Below, piece by piece: positions 34,609 through 43,411 of a stretch of DNA of 64,000 nt. Source of the DNA: Nitratireductor aestuarii (GTDB taxonomy: Bacteria; Pseudomonadota; Alphaproteobacteria; Rhizobiales; Rhizobiaceae); contig NZ_BMIF01000015.1 of assembly GCF_014641695.1 (NCBI RefSeq), positions 1 to 64,000 on the forward strand, in the 5' to 3' direction. Numbering within the stretch: position 1 is the stretch's first letter; each line of letters starts with the position of its first letter. The position numbers were made by a program, and so were the translations under genes. The notes beneath the pieces were generated by a model that saw only the letters and a program-made list of their open reading frames with translations, was not told the DNA's origin and did not search any database.

Positions 34609-35313
34609 CTAAACAGCCAGATAACGCTCGGCTATCTCTGGCTTTTCAGCGAATTGTTCCCACGAACCATCGAACACGATCCGGCCGCTATCGATGACAT
34701 AGACATGGGACGTGCACTTACGCGCAAACCAGATGTTTTGCTCGCAAAGCAGGAGGGCTATCTGGTTTGCGTCGCACCGGCTGATGATGTCCGCAGCCAT
34801 GTTTTCGACGATGACCGGAGCAAGACCTTCCGTCGGTTCATCCAGGAGGATCAGCTCGGGTTTAGCAGCCAGACCGCGCGCGACCGCCAGCATCTGCTGC
34901 TGGCCGCCTGAAAGCGCACCGCCCATTCGCTCGCCCAGCGTAGACAGCATCTCGATTGAACCGAGAATTGCGCGCGCTTCCGTCATGGCGACCGAACGCG
35001 ACACGCCTTGACGCGCTATGGCGACGTTTTCCTGCACGGTCATGTGGTTGTAGATCCGGCGATCTTCGGGCACGAGCGCGATCCCATCCCTCGCCCGTTG
35101 ATAAGCCTTGAGCTTGCTTACATCCCTACCGCGCCACTTTACGCTGCCTTTAACCGTCGTACCCGCATTCATAATGCTCTTCAGCAGCGTCGACTTCCCA
35201 GCTCCATTTCGGCCAAGAACGGCCACGCGCTGCTTGTCATGAACCGCGAGAGATACCTGATGCAGAATATGGCTCTCGCCATAGAAGGTGTCGATGTTGG
35301 AAAGTTCAAGCAT
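34609..35313 (-). CDS. livF: ABC transporter ATP-binding protein (LivF-like)
   Basis: The 234-residue ATPase has Walker A GRNGAGKSTL near residue 35, signature LSGGQQQMLAVARGL and Walker B LILLDEPTEGLAP, followed by CEQNIWFA. The start at 35313 overlaps the end of livG by 8 bp; an open frame to 35400 has no homology. It is the last gene of the second transporter operon. Confidence 0.92.
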   Translation of the reverse strand: MLELSNIDTFYGESHILHQVSLAVHDKQRVAVLGRNGAGKSTLLKSIMNAGTTVKGSVKWRGRDVSKLKAYQRARDGIALVPEDRRIYNHMTVQENVAIARQGVSRSVAMTEARAILGSIEMLSTLGERMGGALSGGQQQMLAVARGLAAKPELILLDEPTEGLAPVIVENMAADIISRCDANQIALLLCEQNIWFARKCTSHVYVIDSGRIVFDGSWEQFAEKPEIAERYLAV

Positions 35314-36076
35314 GAGCCATCTCCTGACCAAGATAAACGTCGCGCACAGTCTTGTTTGCACGCACCTCCTTTGGCGATCCGACGGCGAGGATCTCACCAT
35401 AATTCATGACCATCAGCCGGTCAGAAAGATTGAAGATCACGTCCATGTCGTGTTCGGTCATGAGTACCGTTACACCGCGCTCTGACTTAATGCGGCGGAT
35501 GAGATCAGTGATCGCAACCCGTTCCGTGGGAGACATGCCCGCAGTTGGCTCGTCGAGCATCAGAATGCTCGGCCGGCCGCCCAGCATGATGGCAAACTCC
35601 AAACGCTTCTTGTCGCCGTGCGAGAGGTAGCGCGCCTCCCGCTCCGCTTCATTTGCCAAGCCGAGATCCGCGACAAGATGAAGGGCTTCATCCCGAACTT
35701 CGGCTGCAGGACGCCAGTGGTACCACTTGCCGGACCTGACATTTTCCGCACGCAGTCTGGCTTCAACGGCGACGATCACGTTTTCGGCGACAGTGAGGCT
35801 CGGGAAGACCCGCGCAACCTGGAACGTTCGTCCGAAGCCCGAATGAACGCGCCGGAAGGCCTGCTGATGCGTGATGTCGGTACCGCGGAACTTGATCTGC
35901 CCGACATTGCAGGGAACCTCGCCCGTCAAGACCTTGAACAGCGTCGTCTTCCCGGCGCCATTGGGGCCTATGATGGCAAAGGTTTCCTTCTCGGCGACAT
36001 TGAAATTCAACCCTTTCAGCACCTTCAAAGCCGCATAGCTTTTGTGCAGATTGGTCACCTCGAGAACCGGTTTCAT
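35306..36076 (-). CDS. livG: ABC transporter ATP-binding protein (LivG-like)
   Basis: The 256-residue ATPase has Walker A GPNGAGKTTLF near residue 39, LSHGDKKRLEFAIML as signature, Walker B ILMLDEPTAGM and the switch TEHDMDVIF. The start at 36076 overlaps livM by 4 bp (ATGA). It partners LivF in the second HAAT transporter. Confidence 0.92.
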   Translation of the reverse strand: MKPVLEVTNLHKSYAALKVLKGLNFNVAEKETFAIIGPNGAGKTTLFKVLTGEVPCNVGQIKFRGTDITHQQAFRRVHSGFGRTFQVARVFPSLTVAENVIVAVEARLRAENVRSGKWYHWRPAAEVRDEALHLVADLGLANEAEREARYLSHGDKKRLEFAIMLGGRPSILMLDEPTAGMSPTERVAITDLIRRIKSERGVTVLMTEHDMDVIFNLSDRLMVMNYGEILAVGSPKEVRANKTVRDVYLGQEMAHA

Positions 36077-37089
36077 ATCTGCTCTCCTTTCACCCGTACT
36101 TGCGCCCATGGACTAGCGGCGCGCCACTTCTGGAAAATCTTGCGCCGCAAGCTTTCCAGCGCTCCGGTTATTCCGGTGGGTGCAATGAGGATAATCGTTA
36201 GGAGGATGCCACCGACCACAATCTCGGATACGCCGTCGAGTGTGCGCGTCGAGTAGTTGATAAGGGAGTAAGCAAACGCACCGACGGCTGGACCCCAGAA
36301 CATGGCTGAGCCACCAAGAAGCGTGTTGAGCATCGGCTGAGCGGAATGGAGCCAATGGCTGAGATCCGGCGTCACGATCTGCACCCATGGAGCGGAGAGC
36401 CCGCCGCAGATTGCAGCTACCGCCCCCGATATTGTGAACGAGAAAAGGCGAAGCTTGTAGATATCCATGCCGACAAAAGTCGCGCGCTCCGCATCTTCAG
36501 CAATACTCCGCAGGGCGCGGCCGTAGCGGCTTCTGACCAGCCACCAGAGACCCAGGGCTAACGCAACGCAAACCACGAGAATGCACCAATAATACGCACT
36601 GCTGGAGCGCAGGTCGAGCGTAGCCAAGCCGAGATTGACCACGGGACGCGGTATTCCGCCGAGACCATCGTCGCGGCCAACGTAGTCGATATAGCCGATT
36701 ACCATGCGCACAACTTCGGCGATGGCAAGCGTCAGGATCGCAAGGTGAATGCCTGATGCCCTCTTCAGCGCCACGGCGCCGATGGCAAAGGCAGCACCCC
36801 CACCAAGAGCGAATGCGACGAGTAGTTGCAGCGGGAAGGTTACGTCCCAGCCATATCGCTGGGCGCAAGCCACGAAATAGGCGCCAAGCGTAAAGAACGC
36901 CGCATGCCCGAAACTCGCAATTCCCGTGTAGTTGAACAACAGGTTCCACGAAAGGGCGAACACCGCCTCGATCATCGCGAGACCAAGGATGAAGGTGACG
37001 CTGTCATTGGCAAACAATGGCGCCAACGCCGTGGCAATGAGAGCAATCACGCCGGCTGCCGGCCAGAAATAGACACTTCGATCAGCCAT
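36073..37089 (-). CDS. livM: HAAT-family ABC transporter permease (LivM-like)
   Basis: The 338-residue membrane protein has FNYTGIASFGHAAFFTLGAY near residue 52, the LivM hallmark, and FWGPAVGAFAYSLI near 270. Its ATG at 37089 shares one base with the livH TGA (TGATG). The C-terminal tail after the last segment is basic (ALESLRRKIFQKWR), as expected for a cytoplasmic end. Confidence 0.9.
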   Translation of the reverse strand: MADRSVYFWPAAGVIALIATALAPLFANDSVTFILGLAMIEAVFALSWNLLFNYTGIASFGHAAFFTLGAYFVACAQRYGWDVTFPLQLLVAFALGGGAAFAIGAVALKRASGIHLAILTLAIAEVVRMVIGYIDYVGRDDGLGGIPRPVVNLGLATLDLRSSSAYYWCILVVCVALALGLWWLVRSRYGRALRSIAEDAERATFVGMDIYKLRLFSFTISGAVAAICGGLSAPWVQIVTPDLSHWLHSAQPMLNTLLGGSAMFWGPAVGAFAYSLINYSTRTLDGVSEIVVGGILLTIILIAPTGITGALESLRRKIFQKWRAASPWAQVRVKGEQI

Positions 37090-37964
37090 CACTGAGCTCC
37101 CGAAAAGATACCCTGCGGACGCACAAGGATAAAGACAATCAACGCAACGAAGATGCTGATCCCCGGCAGATCAGGCAGCAGCACGGTGCTGACGCTCTCG
37201 ATCAGTCCAAGCAGGATCGAAGCGATGAAGGCTCCCCGAACGTTACCAAGGCCACCGATGATTACCGCCGTGAAGGCGAGCAGGAGGAACACATCACCGA
37301 GCGCTGGCGAAAGGCTCTGATTTGGGAGCAGCAATCCACCTGCAATGCCGGCGAGCATGAAGCTCACGACAACGGCGGCAGTCATCACGACACGGTTATT
37401 GATGCCCAGAACCTCGGCCATCCACGGATCTCGTGCCACGGATTGCACCGTCTTGCCGATCCACGAGCGTTGAAGACCGAAGTCCAGGATGAGGAAGACC
37501 ACAATCCCTGCCGCGATTACGAAGACGGAATAGGCTGGGATGAATATGCCGCCGATGAACCATGTGGTTTCAAGAACTTCCGGCGGGCGCACGAGCCGGA
37601 AGTCGAGCCCCCAGATGATCTTCACCAGGCCCGTGATCAACAACAGAAGAGCGAAGGTTGCTATCAGCGTGTAGTGATAATCCGAATCGCGCAATCTGCG
37701 GAAAATGACGAGATCCGTCGCCCATCCCGCCCCCCCTACGACGACACCTGCCGCGAGAGTTGCAAGTAGAAACGCGGCCATGCTGGCCGATTCCGTCCCT
37801 AATATTGAGTAGGTGACATAAGCGCCGAGCATGAAGAAAGTGCCATGCGCAAAGTTTAGTATCTTGAGAATGCCGAAAACCAGCGTCAGGCCAGCGGCGA
37901 CCAGGAAGGCGGCCATCCCCAGCGTCAGCCCGCTGAAAATCGCGAAGCTCCACTCAAGCAACAT
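37089..37964 (-). CDS. livH: HAAT-family ABC transporter permease (LivH-like)
   Basis: The 291-residue membrane protein has the LivH pattern LVFGILKILNFAHGTFFMLG near residue 30, and FTAVIIGGLGNVRGAFIASI near 225. It is the first gene of the leftward livHMGF operon; the ATG at 37964 is chosen at the homology start. An operator-like motif sits 113-130 bp upstream. The binding protein is encoded by the adjacent operon at 34368. Confidence 0.9.
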   Translation of the reverse strand: MLLEWSFAIFSGLTLGMAAFLVAAGLTLVFGILKILNFAHGTFFMLGAYVTYSILGTESASMAAFLLATLAAGVVVGGAGWATDLVIFRRLRDSDYHYTLIATFALLLLITGLVKIIWGLDFRLVRPPEVLETTWFIGGIFIPAYSVFVIAAGIVVFLILDFGLQRSWIGKTVQSVARDPWMAEVLGINNRVVMTAAVVVSFMLAGIAGGLLLPNQSLSPALGDVFLLLAFTAVIIGGLGNVRGAFIASILLGLIESVSTVLLPDLPGISIFVALIVFILVRPQGIFSGAQ

Positions 37965-38076
37965 ATTAAGCCTCCCAGGCGAGTGCGTCGGGAACGTGAT
38001 CGAAGCACAAAGTCGCATTGGTCATGATTGTCTCGCTCCTCTCTCCGCTTCCCAAATAGCAAGAACGGAGATTACA

Positions 38077-38094
38077 AAGCAAGCGTTTGTTTGT
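38077..38094 (+). promoter_or_regulatory. Operator-like motif, copy 7 (upstream of second liv operon)
   Basis: AAGCAAGCGTTTGTTTGT is nearly identical to copy 3 (AATCAAGCGTTTGTTCGC). It lies in the leader of the livHMGF operon and is the outermost copy on the right, so the regulon boundary is near here. Confidence 0.55.
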
Positions 38095-38250
38095 ATGCTG
38101 CAGGACGATTGCTGCGTCCGTGGATTTCTTCAGCAGAGCGCCGAAGAGCGAAGCGAACTGTCTGTATTCAGGCTCCCCGCACATGGACGAGACGTGCATC
38201 AGAGTTAGCCGGCGTTGGATGTACCTCTATCGCGCGGCGAGAGTAGCGGC

Positions 38251-38600
38251 GCTACGATCGAGTTCCCTAAAGGGACCGCGCTACGGGATCGGTTTGGGCC
38301 AATGCGGTGCGTGTAGCTTTTGATCAACGGAACGTCCGTTTCGTCGTGCTCAGTTTCTGTCAGCGAAGTAGACCCCGCCGCAGATACCACCACCCCAGAA
38401 GGTCTTGGTGCGCCAGAAAATCCGCATCCGCTCCAGACCCTTCATCGAAGAGCCGGCAGTGCTGTGCGGTTACTGCATAAACGGCATGATCGCCTGAACA
38501 CCAGCGCTCCGCTAGCTCAAACGCAGCTAACCCTGGCGGGACAACCTTTCCGTCGGCATGCAGCCGCTGTTGCATGTTGCCGCCACCATAATTGAACTCG
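38251..38600 (+). pseudogene. [2Fe-2S] small subunit of molybdo-hydroxylase family, decayed
   Basis: Pieces in shifting frames reconstruct an iron-sulfur subunit of the xanthine/isoquinoline/aldehyde oxidoreductase family. In order these are LKGPRYGIGLGQCGAC (38269-38313), then INGTSVSSCSVS and PEGLGAPENPHPLQ in the next frame (38322-38433), then FIEEPAVLCGYCINGM (38441-38487), followed by stops. A later DNLSVG looks like a damaged NLCRCG. Intact proteins carry two [2Fe-2S] clusters bound by such CxxC motifs and are about 150 residues. At least two frameshifts and several stops are present. No large molybdopterin subunit follows, so the enzyme is lost. Confidence 0.8.
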
Positions 38601-38649
38601 ATTTATGGAGAATGTACGCAGTCGGTTGCTCGTTGTTTCGCTGTACTGG

Positions 38650-38850
38650 GATAGTCTAAGAGAGGCTCCCCACTTTCAGGATCAAGATTAATAACTGCGA
38701 TCGAGTTTTGGCCGCCGACGTGGGACTTCAGCAGGATTATGTGGTCCGCCGCGATTCACCACGTAGAGCACGTTCTTCGTCGGACGGAAGCCGATCGCGC
38801 CAATGGACGACGTTCACATCGTCCCGTTTGCCGCCCTGTTGCCAAGGTGT
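38650..38850 (-). pseudogene. Lactonase/YVTN-type beta-propeller remnant
   Basis: The minus strand reads IGAIGFRPTKNVLYVVNRGG from 38804 and, after a frameshift, HVGGQNSIAVINLDPESGEP ending near 38660. Such repeats (name-position-LYVVNR followed by NSIAVINLDPESG) are typical blades of 6-phosphogluconolactonase-like or YVTN beta-propellers. Only about two blades remain. This remnant and the [2Fe-2S] pseudogene fill the gap of roughly 960 bp between the livH start and the RpiR gene; I see no intact gene in this gap. Confidence 0.5.
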
Positions 38851-38925
38851 TTGGAGGGTCTCGGCAAACAAGCAAGTAGTGACTGTGGTGCGCGAGCGCC
38901 CGCTGTTCCTTCACCTCGCTGCGCT

Positions 38926-39795
38926 CTACTTCTCAAAGAATTCCCCAGCATCTCGCAAATGCTTTTCCGTCATTTCAATTTTCGTTGTTCCCGCTTTACC
39001 GTGGTGGGCTGCAAAGAGCGCTACCAGAATTTCTCCAACTACAAATGCGGGTGCAAAAGTATCAAAGAACGACGGCGATAGCTTTTGGACGGGAATTGCT
39101 ACCGTCGCCAATCGCCCTACGGGCGACAGAACACTGTCTGTAATTGCAATAACCTTTACACCTCGCTTCTTCGCCTCCTGAACCAAAGAAACGGTCAAAG
39201 TTGCATAGGGCTGGACGCTTGTTACGATCAGCACATCACTTGAACCGGCATTCCTCAACCGATCGGCACCAATGCCACCTGCACCGTCGAGAAGTACGAC
39301 ATGTTCTGAAAAATAGCTCGACACATATGCTATCTGGAATGCGATGGGGAAAGCAGAACGTACGCCGGCTGTATAGATGGTCGAAGCCGAGCTGAGACAA
39401 TACGAAGCAGCCAGCATCGCTTCTGCCAACGCAGGGCTCTTCAGGTTTTCGATGTAGGCAAGGGTGGTATCGACATAGTCAGTGATGAGACCGAGATCGC
39501 CCCTGCTCTCTCTCCGCTCGAGGAGTTGTATCGAGCGACTGGTGAAGGACCCTGCATCGTTCCGCAACGCGTCAGCGTAAAGGGTTTTCAGTTCATCAAA
39601 TCCAGCAAAACCCAGCCACTGTGCCAGTCGCGTCATGGTTGCTGGCTGAACGTTCGCCTTTCTGGCCTGCTCGCGCATAGAGAGCAATGCGACCTCAGTC
39701 GGCGAATCTATAAGAAAGCGTGCGGCTACCTTCAGCCTAGGAGGCAACGTATCAAAATTCTCCCGCAGGCGTTGCACAACCTCCTCATATGTCAT
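38926..39795 (-). CDS. RpiR/MurR-family transcriptional regulator
   Basis: The 289-residue protein has an N-terminal HTH_6 domain (VALLSMREQARKANVQPATM and then TRLAQWLGFAGFDEL, residues about 30-75) and a C-terminal SIS domain (residues about 115-260) containing SSASTIYTAGVRSAFPIAFQ. RpiR proteins bind palindromic operators and sense phosphorylated or other small ligands through the SIS fold. The ATG at 39795 is preferred to an upstream 63-codon extension. It is the last gene of the leftward operon starting at 49927 and probably controls it. Confidence 0.88.
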   Translation of the reverse strand: MTYEEVVQRLRENFDTLPPRLKVAARFLIDSPTEVALLSMREQARKANVQPATMTRLAQWLGFAGFDELKTLYADALRNDAGSFTSRSIQLLERRESRGDLGLITDYVDTTLAYIENLKSPALAEAMLAASYCLSSASTIYTAGVRSAFPIAFQIAYVSSYFSEHVVLLDGAGGIGADRLRNAGSSDVLIVTSVQPYATLTVSLVQEAKKRGVKVIAITDSVLSPVGRLATVAIPVQKLSPSFFDTFAPAFVVGEILVALFAAHHGKAGTTKIEMTEKHLRDAGEFFEK

Positions 39796-39838
39796 GATTG
39801 TCCTCTGTATTGATTGCCCGCCTGAGCAAGCAGCTGAA

Positions 39839-40711
39839 CTACGATGCCAAGCCCAGCATGAGCCGCGCGTCGGCGGGGGGTGCCAAAATTCCTCCCAACT
39901 CCTCCACCAGATGAACCGCCTTACGGACCAAAGTAGCGTTGTCAGGCGCGAGTACCCCACGATTAAGGTACAGATTATCTTCAAATCCTACGCGGATATG
40001 CCCCCCCATCAAGGCAGTCTGAATGAGTATTGCGAAGGACATCCGGCCAATTCCGATTGCGCCCCAGTTAGCCCCCTTTGGCAAGAGCGACCGCGCGTAG
40101 CAGAGGGTCTCGGGGCTTGCATCGAAGCCGTATCTGACCCCGGTGACGATCTGGAACAGGGGTAGATGATCGAAGACATCGTCATTCATCAGGGCATGGG
40201 CAAGGTGGATATCGCCGCTGTCGAATAGCTCAATCTCAGGTCGGGTTCCAGCCTCGCGGATCACCCTGGCCATGGCCATGACGTTCTCCGGCGGATTGAT
40301 TACTACAGAGCTGCCGGACCACATCGTGTTCAGATCCAGCGAGCACATTTCCGGCTTCAGCTCGGCGATATGCTCCACCCGCTTGAGCGGGTGCATCAAA
40401 GTCGTCCCTGGCGCTGCCACTGCAGGGTTTTGACTGTCAGGGATGAAACGCTGGCCCGGCCCTGTCGTCAGATTGATGATCATGCCAAGACCGCTATCGC
40501 GGATGCGTTCCATCACCTCACGGTAATGTTCGATCTCCATACTCGGTCGCCCGTCCGGGTACCGAACATGGATATGGGCTATGGCAGCGCCGGCCTTGCC
40601 GCATTCGATGGCGGCGGTCGCTATCTGCTCCGGGGTACAGGGTAAGCCTGGATGCTGAGCAAGTGTGGTGATGTTCCCGGTCACTGCGGCAGTCAGAATC
40701 GTCTTTCTCAT
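39839..40711 (-). CDS. Beta-keto acid cleavage enzyme (BKACE, DUF849)
   Basis: The 290-residue TIM-barrel protein matches the Kce/BKACE family. Metal ligands are in AHIHVR (His46 and His48); MIINLTTGPGQRF, DLNTMWSG and VGFEDNLYL follow. BKACEs condense a beta-keto acid with acetyl-CoA and cleave it into acetoacetate and a new acyl-CoA. The start overlaps the stop of the beta-aminotransferase gene by 4 bp, which strongly suggests that the aminotransferase supplies its beta-keto acid. The specific substrate is unknown; the family is diverse. Confidence 0.9.
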   Translation of the reverse strand: MRKTILTAAVTGNITTLAQHPGLPCTPEQIATAAIECGKAGAAIAHIHVRYPDGRPSMEIEHYREVMERIRDSGLGMIINLTTGPGQRFIPDSQNPAVAAPGTTLMHPLKRVEHIAELKPEMCSLDLNTMWSGSSVVINPPENVMAMARVIREAGTRPEIELFDSGDIHLAHALMNDDVFDHLPLFQIVTGVRYGFDASPETLCYARSLLPKGANWGAIGIGRMSFAILIQTALMGGHIRVGFEDNLYLNRGVLAPDNATLVRKAVHLVEELGGILAPPADARLMLGLAS

Positions 40712-42039
40712 GCCGGCTGGCTTTCTCTGACGGGGATCAAATTTCCATATACCCGAATGAAATCATCCACGGTTTCGCGCACGGTCTGCATCTGCGCGTC
40801 GGATGTCGGAAGCGAGATAAAGAAATCTCCCCGGCCGGCAACAAGTACTCCCCTTAAGAGAGCGAACATGTGGAAGAGCTGGCTGAGAGATCGGCTATGC
40901 GATGGAAGGTCAGCTGGGCCTGTGATCGTACGACCTGTAAAATGCATTGTGAACATCGACCCCAGCCCGCTGAACTGCATGGCCACGCCACGTTCCGCGC
41001 ACAAAGCGTTCAGCCCCTTGCGGAAGCCGTCGGTTGTTGCAAGAAATTCGTCAGCCCGTTCGGCGGTGAAAACCTGCGACAGACCGGCAATGCCTGCAGC
41101 CATCGTGCATACGTTATTGTTGAAAGTGCCCGCGTGCTTGAGGCCACCAGGCGCTCCAGGATCGAACCGCGCCATGATATCGGCACTGCCGCCGAAAGCT
41201 CCGCAAGCTAGCCCACCCCCAATGTATTTGCCGAGAGTGGTAAGGTCCGGGAATACTCCGAACTGCCCCTGCATTCCACCGCGACCAGTACGCGAGGTCT
41301 TCACCTCATCGAAGATGAGCAGTGCGCCGCACTCGCTTGAGGCACGGCGGAGCATTTGCATGAACTCCTGCGTCGCCGGAATGTTACCGGCCGCGCCAAG
41401 GATTGGCTCTACAATGACCGCTGCGAGATCCTTGCCAGCCTGGCGGATCATCTCCTCTGTTCCTGCGACATCGTTATAATTCGCGAGCGTGACATCTAGC
41501 GGGATATTCAGCGGATTACCGTCAGGTGGGAAGGTGAGGACGCCGCCGTGGTAGGCTCCTTTAAAGGCCAGCACCCGCTTGCGGCCTGTAACTGCGATGG
41601 CAGTCATCAGAGCAAGGATGTTCGCCTCTGTTCCGGAGTTACAGAAGCGGAGGCGCTCGACGGACGGGAAGCGTGCGGAAATGAGAGACGCGAGTTCGAT
41701 TTCCAGCCGCGTAGGGGCCGCCAGAACCACCCCGCCTTCCAGCGCATCACGTACAGCCTGCATGATCACCGGATCGGAGTGTCCGTAGAGTCCGGCCGAG
41801 AACTCGCCCACCAAGTCGACATAGGTGTTACCGTCAACATCCTTGAGCGTGGCCCCATGGCCGGAGGCCATGTAGAGGGGGTACGGATTGAAGTGAAGGA
41901 CGGAGCGTGTATTCGAGCCGGGCAGTACATCAGCTGCGCGCCTGAAGAGTTCCGCGCTCGCCGTGCGGGTGCGGACGTAGGTTTCTTGCAAAGATGCAAG
42001 CGCGGCATCTACCGCTCCGCTGTTTGGTGTAATTACCAT
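40708..42039 (-). CDS. PLP beta-aminotransferase-like (class III, GSAM-related)
   Basis: The 443-residue fold type I PLP enzyme has FCNSGTEANILALM near residue 132, LIFDEVKTSR (Asp244, pairing with the pyridine nitrogen) and DLTTLGKYIGGG with the Schiff-base Lys271. This combination, with the SFGAFGG-like CGAFGG next to it, resembles beta-phenylalanine aminotransferases rather than true glutamate-1-semialdehyde mutases. It would remove the amino group of a beta-amino acid, giving a beta-keto acid. The overlapping downstream BKACE gene supports this. A GSAM-like mutase remains possible. Confidence 0.85.
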   Translation of the reverse strand: MVITPNSGAVDAALASLQETYVRTRTASAELFRRAADVLPGSNTRSVLHFNPYPLYMASGHGATLKDVDGNTYVDLVGEFSAGLYGHSDPVIMQAVRDALEGGVVLAAPTRLEIELASLISARFPSVERLRFCNSGTEANILALMTAIAVTGRKRVLAFKGAYHGGVLTFPPDGNPLNIPLDVTLANYNDVAGTEEMIRQAGKDLAAVIVEPILGAAGNIPATQEFMQMLRRASSECGALLIFDEVKTSRTGRGGMQGQFGVFPDLTTLGKYIGGGLACGAFGGSADIMARFDPGAPGGLKHAGTFNNNVCTMAAGIAGLSQVFTAERADEFLATTDGFRKGLNALCAERGVAMQFSGLGSMFTMHFTGRTITGPADLPSHSRSLSQLFHMFALLRGVLVAGRGDFFISLPTSDAQMQTVRETVDDFIRVYGNLIPVRESQPA

Positions 42040-42072
42040 GATCGGCGTCTCTCCCAGACGTGTTTTCTAAGT

Positions 42073-42735
42073 TCAGTGTGTTGCGATGCCGCGTTCCAGT
42101 CGCGATACCAGTCGCGCCAGGGGCCAAAGCAGGATGAGGTAGACAAGGGCTACAAAGACCAGCGGAGTCGGGTTGTAGACGTGGCTCTGCGCAATCTGAG
42201 CAGTCCGCAGGAACTCGGGCAGAGCCACCACGGAACAGATTGACGTAGCCTTGGTGAGCTCCAGCGTATTGCCCAGAAGTGGTCCTACAACATTGCGGAC
42301 CGCTTGCGGCAGTACGATGTAGACGATCGTCTGAAAGCGTGTAAGGCCGGTTGCGCGGCCCGCATCCCACTGGCCCTTGGGAATTGCAACGATGCCGGCC
42401 CGAACGATCTCCGCATAATAGCTGGAACCATTCAGTACGAGTGCAAGAACAGCCGAAGCGAAGCTTCCAAGCTGGATACCAAGGAACGGCAGACCGTAGA
42501 AAATGAAGACCAGGAGCACCAACGGAGGGAGCGACCGGAAGGTGTCAACGTAGAGGATAAATCCGGCCTTGGTGAACCACCCGCCAAGCGCGTAGATCAG
42601 CGCAAGGATCGTCCCGAGGGCGATGCCGGCAGGGACGATCACCGCGACAAGCTTTACCGTCAGCAAGAACCCGTCCAGCAAGAGTGGATAGGTGTAGATG
42701 ATAGCGTTGATGTCGAAGAAATTCTCTAGGAACAT
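42073..42735 (-). CDS. Polar amino acid ABC transporter permease
   Basis: The 220-residue membrane protein has 5 hydrophobic segments, the HisM/GlnP-type region YVDTFRSLPPLVLLVFIFYG, and the EAA loop IVRAGIVAIPKGQWDAGRAT followed by GLTRFQTI. It forms the channel with the permease encoded 1 bp upstream at 42737. The substrate is probably the ureide or amino acid processed by the flanking enzymes. Confidence 0.9.
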   Translation of the reverse strand: MFLENFFDINAIIYTYPLLLDGFLLTVKLVAVIVPAGIALGTILALIYALGGWFTKAGFILYVDTFRSLPPLVLLVFIFYGLPFLGIQLGSFASAVLALVLNGSSYYAEIVRAGIVAIPKGQWDAGRATGLTRFQTIVYIVLPQAVRNVVGPLLGNTLELTKATSICSVVALPEFLRTAQIAQSHVYNPTPLVFVALVYLILLWPLARLVSRLERGIATH

Positions 42736-42736
42736 G

Positions 42737-43408
42737 TCAGCGGCTCCAGCGATAGCGCCATTCGAGCCAGCGCGAGAAAGCGACCATCGGCGCGAATATG
42801 GCCATGTAGAGCAAAGCGCCGAGCGTCAGCGGTGACGGATTTGCGACGACGGACTGAATGCTCTGCGCGTGTGCGAGCAGCTCCTGAACTGCCACGGCGG
42901 ACCCAAGCGCAGTGCCTTTGGTTACCGCTATTATGCGGTTCGTCAGAGATGGAATCGAAGTCTTGATTGCCGGCGGCAGTACAACGAACAGGACTGTCGC
43001 GGTGTGCGAGAGACCGGTCGCAGTGGCGGCTTCCCACTGGCCGCGCGGTGTCGCCGTAATTCCGGCCCAAAAGCTCTCTTGCGCAAATGCTGCAAGGACC
43101 AGTGAGAGACCCAGAACGGTAGACCAGAAGGGAGAAAACTCAATCCCGGCATAGGGCAAAGCGAAATAGATCAGGATGATGATGACAAGCTGAGGCAGCG
43201 AGCGAAAGACATCCACAAAGCAGATGATCGGCCAGCGGATCCAGCGGCTCGGATAGCTGCGGAGTATCGCAAGGAGAAGACCTGCTCCCACCCCCATCGC
43301 TACGGTGGTCAATGCCATGAGAACGGTCAGGCCCAGTCCGTGCAGCATTGTCGGCAGGGCATCCCGCATGATGGGCAGGTTGAAGTAGTAGTACTGGATC
43401 TGCTCCAT
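42737..43408 (-). CDS. Polar amino acid ABC transporter permease
   Basis: The 223-residue permease has FVDVFRSLPQLVIIILIYFA and the EAA motif SFWAGITATPRGQWEAATAT near residue 115, mirroring its neighbour. The two permeases are paralogues that form a heterodimer. It lies 3 bp after the ATPase gene. Five or six membrane segments are visible; the N-terminus is periplasmic-facing with YYYFNLP. Confidence 0.9.
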   Translation of the reverse strand: MEQIQYYYFNLPIMRDALPTMLHGLGLTVLMALTTVAMGVGAGLLLAILRSYPSRWIRWPIICFVDVFRSLPQLVIIILIYFALPYAGIEFSPFWSTVLGLSLVLAAFAQESFWAGITATPRGQWEAATATGLSHTATVLFVVLPPAIKTSIPSLTNRIIAVTKGTALGSAVAVQELLAHAQSIQSVVANPSPLTLGALLYMAIFAPMVAFSRWLEWRYRWSR

Positions 43409-43411
43409 TGC

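Noticed and set aside
40708-42039. Glutamate-1-semialdehyde aminomutase (HemL)
   Set aside because: The CGAFGG/DLTTLGKYIGGG pattern and the overlapping BKACE gene fit a beta-aminotransferase better, and no tetrapyrrole gene is adjacent.
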